A DNA stretch of 5,093 bases from Treponema sp. (GTDB lineage: Bacteria > Spirochaetota > Spirochaetia > Treponematales > Treponemataceae): contig JAGADS010000129.1 of assembly GCA_017613485.1 (NCBI GenBank), positions 1-5,093 of the forward strand. The letters run 5' to 3'. Under the pieces are notes generated by a model. That model was not told where the DNA came from. It worked only from the letters and a program-made list of their open reading frames with translations, and did not search any database. This document shows, piece after piece, positions 1 through 5,062 of the stretch (its first letter is position 1; every line of letters starts with the position of its first letter). The position numbers and the translations under genes are program-made.

Positions 1-1541
1 TCCGGGGTATATGAGAAGTCTTTTCCCGAGACAAGAGGCTGACCTCCAAAAGTCATTGCCACATTCTTTGGAATTGTAAAGTTGAATGTATAGGTCTTGG
101 TTCCTGACAGTGTCCTTGTAAAAGGCAGCTTGTTGATTTTTACACCGCGGTCAACATACAGCTCATTATATGATTTAGGAGTCCATGCATCAGGATTCAT
201 CTTGAAGAAGTCATACAGCTCCTTGCCGTCAATACCCAGACGTGTGAAACCAGGATGCACTGTCGGCAGTTTCTTGAAGTACTCATAGAATTGTCCCAGA
301 TCCATAGTGTTGTCAGCAATATAAGCCATGTCCAGATTCTTTGGCATGTGTGAGAAGATAAAGAGATAAGGATCCACATCAAACCAGTCACCGTTGAACG
401 TAGAAGGATCATCCAGCTTTGATACGGCACCCCATGTAACATCAAAGAGTACGTTCTTTCCGTTTATATGGACAACACCCCAGCCGTGATTCTCAAGTGG
501 ATTTCCTGGATTGTAGTCGGCAGTGTTCTTTGCATAGCCTGAAATGTATTCCGCATTAAGTCCCACAGCCTTTGCCATCTGAATGTAGAGGAGAACATAG
601 CCCTCGCATACACCAGTGCGGTTTCTCCATGTACCTTCTGCAGTGTAGGACTCCTTCTTGAAGCTATAGTCATAGACAATATTGTATCCTATCCATGAAA
701 AGAGTGCCCTTGCCTTTTCCATATCCGTTTTTGCAGATGCAACGATTTTTTTTGCGGCATCCTCGGGAGTCATAGAGACAGGACAGCTTATCTTTTTTAC
801 CGCATTGTCTATTGTTGTATAAGAGGTGACAGTCGGATGTTTACGTGCAGTAAATACAAGGTTGTCAACTTTCTGTGCATCGGGAACATAAGGCGTTGGA
901 GCAGAAGTTGTCGTTGCAGTTGATGCAGATGTCTGCTGGGTCGAAGTCTGCTGACTTGAAGTGCCCTGTGTTCCTGTGGAGGTTCCTGTGCTTGAAGTAC
1001 GTGACGTGCTTGATGATGCCGATGTATTTGAAGTGCTTGATGTACCAGATGATGTTGATGAACTTGAAGTGCTTGGTTTACCAGACGTGCTTGAAGTGCC
1101 TGGCTTAGTCGCAGATGGTTTGGCAGGCGTTGCAGGTTTTGCACTTGTTATCTTGGTTCCGTCCTTTGTCCTTATAAAAGAAGTCTTTGACGTATTGATT
1201 TTTTTGTAGAACGCCTTATAGTCTATCTTGAGCGGATCCAGTTTTGATGAATCCCAGTCTTCCCAGTACTGCTCACCAAGATTGTACTCGCCGACCTGTC
1301 TCTTGAGCTTGGAGTCAGTATAGAAGAAAACAACCTTTTTCTTGGAATCTACCTTGACATAAAAACCGCTCATTTTCTTGCCGTCTTTTATTGATTTTAC
1401 CACGGCATCCGGGTCATACCTGAGTCCCGCCGAATTAGTCTGAGCAAAGGCAGACACACAAAGTACAAATAAAAGTGCAAGTGCCATAAAAACACGCTTA
1501 ACTCTTGCACCACAACCAGATGGAATCATTTCGTAAACCAT
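1..1541 (-). CDS. Exported transglutaminase-like (Transglut_core) protein, 3' end beyond window
   Basis: The frame is open from the ATG at 1541-1539 to the window edge, giving 513 residues without a stop. Residues 1-33 form a signal peptide: basic R13-K15-R16, a hydrophobic stretch from V17 to V29, and an AFA-Q cleavage site after A33. The mature protein should therefore be periplasmic, surface-bound or secreted. Residues ~40-130 are a lysine-rich domain I do not recognise. Residues ~133-215 are a Ser/Thr/Gln/Pro linker. Residues ~225-370 carry the transglutaminase-like core, with catalytic Cys312 (TGVCEGY), His352 (NHGWGVV) and Asp367 (LFDVTWG). The following WFDVDPYLFIFSHMP segment matches the tail usual in CYK3/kyphoscoliosis-peptidase-like relatives. 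Bacterial members more often act as peptidases or in wall and surface-protein processing than as true crosslinkers; the substrate is unknown. The start is fixed by AAAGGAGG seven bases upstream. It looks intact here, with all three catalytic residues present. Confidence 0.87.
   Translation of the reverse strand, partial: MVYEMIPSGCGARVKRVFMALALLFVLCVSAFAQTNSAGLRYDPDAVVKSIKDGKKMSGFYVKVDSKKKVVFFYTDSKLKRQVGEYNLGEQYWEDWDSSKLDPLKIDYKAFYKKINTSKTSFIRTKDGTKITSAKPATPAKPSATKPGTSSTSGKPSTSSSSTSSGTSSTSNTSASSSTSRTSSTGTSTGTQGTSSQQTSTQQTSASTATTTSAPTPYVPDAQKVDNLVFTARKHPTVTSYTTIDNAVKKISCPVSMTPEDAAKKIVASAKTDMEKARALFSWIGYNIVYDYSFKKESYTAEGTWRNRTGVCEGYVLLYIQMAKAVGLNAEYISGYAKNTADYNPGNPLENHGWGVVHINGKNVLFDVTWGAVSKLDDPSTFNGDWFDVDPYLFIFSHMPKNLDMAYIADNTMDLGQFYEYFKKLPTVHPGFTRLGIDGKELYDFFKMNPDAWTPKSYNELYVDRGVKINKLPFTRTLSGTKTYTFNFTIPKNVAMTFGGQPLVSGKDFSYTP
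955..1105 (-). repeat. Imperfect tandem repeat encoding Ser/Thr linker
   Basis: On the plus strand a decamer close to CTTGAAGTGC recurs near 955, 991 (CTTGAAGTAC), 1028 (TTTGAAGTGC), 1063 and 1090. It is interleaved with TGATG and ACCAGA words. The longest similar pair is about 1028-1062 and 1063-1089. The repeats lie inside the transglutaminase-like gene and encode runs of Ser and Thr with scattered Gly, Asn and Ala between the N-terminal domain and the catalytic core. Such flexible linkers are common in surface proteins and can be glycosylated, but nothing in the window shows that. Confidence 0.6.
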
Positions 1542-1548
1542 GGGAATT

Positions 1549-1556
1549 CCTCCTTT
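1549..1556 (-). promoter_or_regulatory. Strong ribosome binding site for the transglutaminase-like gene
   Basis: Read on the minus strand this is AAAGGAGG, near-perfect complementarity to the 16S 3' end. It lies seven bases before the ATG at 1541. It selects this ATG over the in-frame ATGs at 1529 and 1487, the second of which would remove the basic part of the signal peptide. Confidence 0.85.
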
Positions 1557-1577
1557 AGGATCCTGAATCATTCTACT

Positions 1578-1606
1578 ATTGTAACATTCTTATTACTGAA
1601 AGTAAA
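1578..1606 (-). promoter_or_regulatory. Predicted sigma-70 promoter of the transglutaminase-like gene
   Basis: On the minus strand, TTTACT (1606-1601) is separated by exactly 17 bases from TACAAT (1583-1578). The boxes match the -35 and -10 consensus at 4/6 and 5/6 positions. Transcription would begin near 1571, giving a leader of about 30 bases that contains the strong ribosome site. The promoter lies in the 142-base gap after the ATPase/nuclease gene, so this gene can be transcribed on its own. It is a motif match only. Confidence 0.5.
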
Positions 1607-1683
1607 TATTTTTACCATGCAGTTACAATCAGATAAACAAACAAAACTGGGAAAAATTACATGAATTTGGTGGGAAAAAAGGA

Positions 1684-3258
1684 TCAGCGTACCTTCCAGC
1701 CAATCAGACCTTTTCCTTCACTGGAGAATACAAGAGCAATTTTATACATGGCCTTTCCGCTGACCTCAAACCTTTGTGAATATCCGTTCGCATCAATCTG
1801 AGCAAGCCCTTCCTCAGCAACTTCTTCAAACTCACGTCCCTTGTCCATTTTCAGTTCAAAAACAAAAACTGCATCCTTTGAAGCAACGACAACATCACTG
1901 CGTCCTGCCACAGACTGTAACTCAGAAATCACACGCCAGCCCGTCATGCGGAACATAAGATGGGTCACGGACTCGTAGTAATTCTCACACATGTCTTTTT
2001 TTACGATTGTAGGTAAATCAGCTATTGCGGATTTTATGATTGTTAGCGCCTTATCCAGATTTCTGTTTCTGAGTGCCACACGCAGATTGTTTATCTCAAG
2101 TCCTATGTCATCGTAAGGAACGGTGATGAATTTTTTAAGAAGAACATCAAGAAAGCCCTCTTCAACTTCACGGTTAGGGAAATCCAATGTATAAAGTCGT
2201 GTTTCCTTTTCAAAATCCTTTATCGTAAGATAGCCGCTCTGGTATACAACTGGAAGCATATTGTGAGAGTCTGGATCATAATTCTTGAACTGATTTTCAT
2301 TTGCAAGTCTTCCATTCACCATATTCTCAAGTTCAAGCGGTTGATTTTTCAATGTTTTCACAAGAAATGACGGAGTTCCGCTTTCAAACCAGTAGGAGCC
2401 GAAATCTTTACTCATAAAACATTTTAAAAGGCAGAACGGATTGTACATTCCCTCGACATTATGCGTAAAGTGATAGCCGTCGTACATATCTGCAAGCTTT
2501 GCCTTTGTTTCTTCAACAGTCATTTCCTGTGCTTTTGCAAGAGCTTCAATCTCTGGCATGAAATATTGATTAAGTTCTGTTTCCGATATCCCGCAGATTG
2601 AAGAATAATCGCTTACAAGGCTTATGTCGTTCAACTGATTCAGTCCACTGAAAATGTTCACATGACTAACTTTTGTGATTCCGGTTATAAAAAGAAAACG
2701 TATGTATTTATCATAGTCTTTCAATGGACTGTAAAATCCCCTGAGTTCCTGCCTGTTTTGTTCTTCAAAATCCGTGTACAGGGCATCCAAAATCGGCTTG
2801 TCATATTCATCTATCAGGATTACAACTTGTTTTCCAGTTTTTTCATACAGACAAGAAATCAAATTACTGAGTCTTACAGCTGGATTATCTGAGTTCTTCT
2901 GTATCTCATATTTCTTCTCGTAAGTGCTCAAAAGATAATCTATCATGGAAAGAAGCTTTTCGTTTGTCTCGTAAGAACCTGCCCCAAAACTGATTTTCAA
3001 GACAGGATATTCAATCCATTCTTTTTCAAATTCCTCAATCGCAAGTCCATGGAACAGTTCCTTTTTGCCGAGGAAATAATATTCCATCGTTGACAGTAGC
3101 AGGCTCTTCCCAAAGCGACGCGGCCGTGAAAGAAAGTATGGAGACTTGACTCTTGCAAGCTGATAAATAAATGCGGTCTTGTCCACATAAATGCAGCCGT
3201 TTTCCCTGAGTTTCTCAAAATCCTGAATGCCAATCGGCAATTTACGAGAAAAATCCAT
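1684..3258 (-). CDS. AAA-ATPase-like protein with C-terminal PD-(D/E)XK nuclease-like domain (PF09820/PF08011 type)
   Basis: A complete 524-residue protein starting with the family opening KLPIGIQDFEKLRENGCIYVDKT. Residues ~6-280 form the AAA-like module: a divergent P-loop RPRRFGKS (45-52), Walker B VVILIDEYDK (145-154), and a sensor-like strand LFITGITKVS (189-198). A middle region includes the family-typical SYWFESGTPSFL (288-299). Residues ~425-515 form a PD-(D/E)XK-like nuclease domain: E446, GRSDVVV with D455, then VFELK with E468 and K470. The family is widespread and multi-copy in Treponema, Bacteroidales and Clostridia. Its cellular role is not established, and nuclease activity, mobility and defence are only hypotheses. 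All expected residues are present, so I read it as an intact cytoplasmic protein. No second in-frame start lies upstream (TGA at 3285-3283), so the start is well fixed. It has no ribosome site, and its promoter sits directly against the ATG. Confidence 0.9.
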   Translation of the reverse strand: MDFSRKLPIGIQDFEKLRENGCIYVDKTAFIYQLARVKSPYFLSRPRRFGKSLLLSTMEYYFLGKKELFHGLAIEEFEKEWIEYPVLKISFGAGSYETNEKLLSMIDYLLSTYEKKYEIQKNSDNPAVRLSNLISCLYEKTGKQVVILIDEYDKPILDALYTDFEEQNRQELRGFYSPLKDYDKYIRFLFITGITKVSHVNIFSGLNQLNDISLVSDYSSICGISETELNQYFMPEIEALAKAQEMTVEETKAKLADMYDGYHFTHNVEGMYNPFCLLKCFMSKDFGSYWFESGTPSFLVKTLKNQPLELENMVNGRLANENQFKNYDPDSHNMLPVVYQSGYLTIKDFEKETRLYTLDFPNREVEEGFLDVLLKKFITVPYDDIGLEINNLRVALRNRNLDKALTIIKSAIADLPTIVKKDMCENYYESVTHLMFRMTGWRVISELQSVAGRSDVVVASKDAVFVFELKMDKGREFEEVAEEGLAQIDANGYSQRFEVSGKAMYKIALVFSSEGKGLIGWKVR

Positions 3259-3264
3259 AGATAT

Positions 3265-3293
3265 AGTATAGCATAAATAGATTCAGGCGTAAA
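3265..3293 (-). promoter_or_regulatory. Extended -10 promoter abutting the ATPase/nuclease start (leaderless mRNA predicted)
   Basis: On the minus strand, TTTACG (3293-3288) is followed after 17 bases by TATACT (3270-3265), preceded by TG-C, so the extended -10 motif TGNTATACT is complete. Only six bases (ATATCT) separate the -10 box from the ATG at 3258, so transcription should start on or next to the start codon. There is no purine-rich ribosome site before the ATG, which fits leaderless initiation. No experimental start site is available. Confidence 0.6.
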
Positions 3294-3300
3294 GCGGAGG

Positions 3301-3424
3301 AAAAAAAACTGTACTACCATCGGATTCTGTCCCGCAACAACGGCTTACTGGAAACTACGTTGCATAATCCGCGCTACGCTTGTGCAGATGTTGTTGTGTG
3401 ACAGCCTCCGATTCCGTACAGTTT
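3301..3424 (-). repeat. 119-base nested inverted-repeat element ending in T8 on the minus strand (terminator, structured RNA or short repeat)
   Basis: The outer stem AAACTGTAC (3306-3314) pairs perfectly with GTACAGTTT (3416-3424). Next come ATCGGA (3319-3324) with TCCGAT (3407-3412). Then a 15-base arm (3327-3341) pairs with 3390-3404, with one mismatch and one G-U. An inner hairpin joins TGCATAA (3361-3367) to TTGTGCA (3380-3386), capped by GCG-CTA-CGC. On the minus strand the last stem runs into eight T (3308-3301), the form of a Rho-independent terminator for the PDZ-like gene whose stop is 17 bases upstream. It is far larger than a usual terminator, so a small RNA or a REP/MITE-like repeat is also possible. 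No clear target duplication flanks it. Confidence 0.6.
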
Positions 3425-3440
3425 CAATTTTCAACAACAC

Positions 3441-3818
3441 TTATAACAGTTTCAGCTCGTCTTCGTTCCATTCAACAGGAATTTCTATTGTAAGAACCTG
3501 AGTCTTTTTGCCTTTTCCTCGTTCTACTGTAAAAATCAAAGTAGCCGGAGCCTGTAGATTTTGCAGTGAATCATAACTGATTTCAGTTTCATGCCCAGAA
3601 TCATCAAGACAAACAATTTTCTTTACTATATCTTTTTTCTTAAGTCCGTTTTTCTCGAAAACAGATTTTCCTTTTTTAAAGGAATTAATGAATAGTCCTC
3701 CATTATCATTCTTAAATTCTATAATTGATATCCATTCTCCCTTTGATTTGCAAGTGATATTAGTGTGGAGTTTCCCCATTTCAAAGGCTATCAAATACTT
3801 TTCCTCATTTGTAACATC
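3441..3818 (-). pseudogene. 3' part of a PDZ-domain protein gene, cut by the IS3-family element
   Basis: The frame reads 125 residues from the IS boundary to a TAA at 3443-3441. Residues ~35-113 look like a PDZ fold: GGLFINSFKKGKSVFEKNGL, then KKKDIVKKI, a middle helix (YDSLQNLQ), and a closing strand pair LIFTVERGKGKKTQVLTIEI. This follows the PDZ pattern of G-L-x-x-G-D-x-I and a final hydrophobic-R-x-G-x strand, although the usual G-D is K-D here. PDZ domains bind C-terminal or exposed peptide tails, often in proteases or surface scaffolds, so the lost N-terminus may have held the catalytic part. Coding-like sequence runs right up to 3818 without a start, then enters the IS left repeat. A TTG at 3794-3792, with GAGG eight bases before it, or the ATG at 3779 could start a shortened 117- or 112-residue product. 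The family call is by pattern, not by search. Confidence 0.6.
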
Positions 3819-3850
3819 TGGAGTTATATAATAAAAGTGCAGTGCCTGAA
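3819..3850 (+). repeat. IS left terminal inverted repeat (IRL)
   Basis: Aligned with the reverse complement of 5063-5093, 23 of 32 columns match with one single-base gap. The matches include TGGA at the tip, an AATA core and the perfect inner octamer CAGTGCCT (3840-3847). It also contains a consensus -10 box (TATAAT, 3827-3832). Confidence 0.7.
3827..3832 (+). promoter_or_regulatory. TATAAT -10 box in IRL; half of a predicted circle-junction promoter
   Basis: This is a perfect TATAAT starting eight bases inside the left tip. No good -35 box lies 16-18 bases upstream in the present flank (CTCATT at 3804-3809), so the native promoter in this location should be weak. Joining to the right end would supply TTGACT at 17-bp spacing and drive orfA. 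This design is known from IS911 and other IS3-family members. Confidence 0.6.
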
Positions 3851-3865
3851 TTGCCGAAAAAGTAA

Positions 3866-3869
3866 GGAG
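3866..3869 (+). promoter_or_regulatory. Ribosome binding site deciding the orfA start
   Basis: GGAG (within AAGGAGA) lies seven bases before the ATG at 3877 but only one base before the upstream ATG at 3871. The downstream ATG is therefore the likely initiation codon. Confidence 0.65.
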
Positions 3870-3876
3870 AATGGCA

Positions 3877-4149
3877 ATGAAAAGGTACGATCAAAATTTC
3901 AAGGACGAGGCTTTGAAGCTCTCGGACGACATTGGAGTCAAGAAAGCCTGCGAGCAGCTTAACTTGAATTATGGAACGCTGAGCGGATGGAGAAAGCAGA
4001 GGTCCCAAAAGAATAAGGCGGGAAAGAAATCAGGGGATGAGATTCAGGATGAAATCGCAATGCTGAAAAAGGAAAATGAAGAGCTGAAAAGTGCGAATGA
4101 AATCCTGAAGGATGCCCTCGGTTTTTTCGCAGCAGACCGGAAGAAGTAG
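3877..4149 (+). CDS. IS3-family transposase OrfA (DNA-binding, helix-turn-helix plus leucine zipper)
   Basis: OrfA is 90 residues from the ATG at 3877, or 92 if the ATG at 3871 is used; the ribosome site favours 3877. Residues ~1-45 form the IS3/HTH_Tnp_1 helix-turn-helix, with the family pattern FKDEALKLS, then ACEQLNLNYGTLSGWRKQ including the conserved Trp38. Residues ~54-85 form a coiled coil with a heptad of hydrophobics at I56, L63, L70, L77 and F84, which in IS3 elements mediates multimerisation of OrfA and OrfAB. OrfA alone usually binds the inverted repeats and regulates transposition. Near its end (4122-4128) lies a T TTT TTC slippery heptamer. Ribosomes slipping there continue into orfB; otherwise translation stops at the TAG six codons later (4147-4149). 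Confidence 0.9.
   Translation: MKRYDQNFKDEALKLSDDIGVKKACEQLNLNYGTLSGWRKQRSQKNKAGKKSGDEIQDEIAMLKKENEELKSANEILKDALGFFAADRKK
4108..4128 (+). promoter_or_regulatory. Programmed -1 frameshift site (T TTT TTC) with possible upstream SD-like stimulator
   Basis: The heptamer 4122-4128 reads T TTT TTC in the orfA frame (GGT TTT TTC), the classic X XXY YYZ form with TTT and TTC in the P and A sites. Slipping back one base continues at 4128 into an open frame that runs to 5048. AAGGA at 4108-4112 lies nine bases upstream, near the distance of SD-type stimulators. I see no strong stem-loop just downstream. Confidence 0.7.
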
Positions 4150-4214
4150 GAAAACAGGCAACGTTCGTTTACATCCAGCTCCGTGCTGATGAGAAGAAGT
4201 TTTCAGTACGGAGA

Positions 4215-5048
4215 ATGTGTACGGCTCTTCCGGTCAGCGAAAGAGGCTTCTATAAATGGAAGCGGAACAAAGACAAGCCGAAAGCCTGGCAGAAGCTTCT
4301 CGCCGAGATTCACAAGATTCTTGAAGAGGACGCTGAGAACAGGAATTACGGCGTTGAGCGGATGATGATTGCGCTGGAGCAGCACGGAATCAAGCGTTCA
4401 TTCTCAACAGTAAAACGCGCGATGGCACGCGGGAACCTGCTCCACGAGGACAGGAGAAGCCCCGACGGCTTTACGAAAGCCGACAGAAAGGCCATGAGGC
4501 CTAAGAACATTATCAGGCAGGACTTCACGGCGGAGGCCCCGCTCAGGAAGATGCTGACGGACATAACGCAGATACCGTGCAGGGACGGGAAACTTTATGT
4601 ATCACCGCTCCTGGACTGCTACAACGGAGAAATCATCTCCCTTGTCATGGACACGAACATGAAGAAGGAGCTTTGCATGAAAACCATAACGGAGGCATAC
4701 AGGAAATTCGACATAAAGAGCGGAGCGATAATCCACAGCGATTCCGGGAGCCAGTACACGAGCGCCGAATACAAGAAGACACTCGGACAACTGAATGCCG
4801 TCCAGAGCATGAGCGGAGTCGGAAAATGCTGGGACAACTCGCGCATGGAAAGCTGGTTCGCAACGCTGAAAAAGGAAAAGATCTATCAGCTTGACACGAC
4901 AAAGCTAACGGTCGAGGAAGTCAAGACAATCGTTTGGAGATACACTTTTGCGTATTACAACACAAAACGGGTAACAACCGTAAATCCGGGCGGGCTGCCT
5001 CCAGTCGCATACAGGGAAAAAACAGCATCCGTAAAGAGTGCTGCTTAA
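4215..5048 (+). CDS. IS3-family transposase OrfB (DDE integrase/rve catalytic subunit), normally made as OrfAB fusion
   Basis: The listed start is the first ATG (277 residues), but homologous sequence continues upstream in frame to the frameshift site at 4128 (RSRPEEVGKQATFVYIQLR...KKFSVRRM). The natural product is therefore probably an OrfAB fusion of about 390 residues. That ATG has GGAG only one base away, so independent initiation should be weak. Residues ~40-75 form the HTH_21-like segment (NYGVERMMIALEQHGIKRS). The rve/RNase H-fold catalytic domain follows, with D116 (LTDIT), D176 (HSDSGSQYTS) and E212 (NSRMESWF). D176 and E212 have exactly 35 residues between them, and K219 lies seven after E212, completing the DD(35)E-K signature. 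The C-terminal YYNTKR...NPGGLPPVAY motif is also typical. The enzyme cuts and joins the IS ends through a circular intermediate. No inactivating change is visible. Confidence 0.92.
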   Translation: MCTALPVSERGFYKWKRNKDKPKAWQKLLAEIHKILEEDAENRNYGVERMMIALEQHGIKRSFSTVKRAMARGNLLHEDRRSPDGFTKADRKAMRPKNIIRQDFTAEAPLRKMLTDITQIPCRDGKLYVSPLLDCYNGEIISLVMDTNMKKELCMKTITEAYRKFDIKSGAIIHSDSGSQYTSAEYKKTLGQLNAVQSMSGVGKCWDNSRMESWFATLKKEKIYQLDTTKLTVEEVKTIVWRYTFAYYNTKRVTTVNPGGLPPVAYREKTASVKSAA

Positions 5049-5062
5049 ATAAATTTGGGGTG

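Noticed and set aside
1..60. Suspected frameshift at the end of the transglutaminase-like frame
   Set aside because: Codon-by-codon reading from the ATG at 1541 shows the frame stays open to the edge. The apparent alternative reading came from a miscounted register.
809..1144. Minus-strand Gln/His/Leu-rich open frame in the linker region
   Set aside because: It is an out-of-frame shadow of the same repeats within the transglutaminase-like gene.
961..1209. Plus-strand open frame rich in Val, Leu and Asp opposite the Ser/Thr linker
   Set aside because: It is the antisense of the repetitive linker DNA. Simple repeats leave several frames open at once. No ribosome site is seen, and the minus-strand frame carries signal peptide and catalytic motifs.
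1625..1700. Possible terminator after the ATPase/nuclease gene (T6 at 1680-1675 on the minus strand; AAATT-CATGT-AATTT nearby)
   Set aside because: The stem before the T run is only about four base pairs (AAGG/CCTT) overlapping the stop codon, and the second hairpin is five A-T pairs. Both are too weak to call.
2997..3320. Minus-strand 107-residue open frame starting upstream of the ATPase gene
   Set aside because: It overlaps the well-supported ATPase frame in another register, and its composition resembles an out-of-frame translation.
3306..3424. CRISPR repeat or tRNA-like structure
   Set aside because: There are no regularly spaced repeats, and the fold is one long nested stem rather than a cloverleaf with conserved tRNA positions.
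3418..3454. 9-base direct repeat ACAGTTTCA at 3418-3426 and 3446-3454, considered as a target duplication of the palindromic element
   Set aside because: One copy overlaps the palindrome's own arm and the other lies within the coding end of the PDZ-like gene on the same side, so it does not flank the element.
4577..4894. Plus-strand 105-residue open frame inside orfB
   Set aside because: It is a shadow of orfB, whose DDE motifs clearly occupy the other frame.
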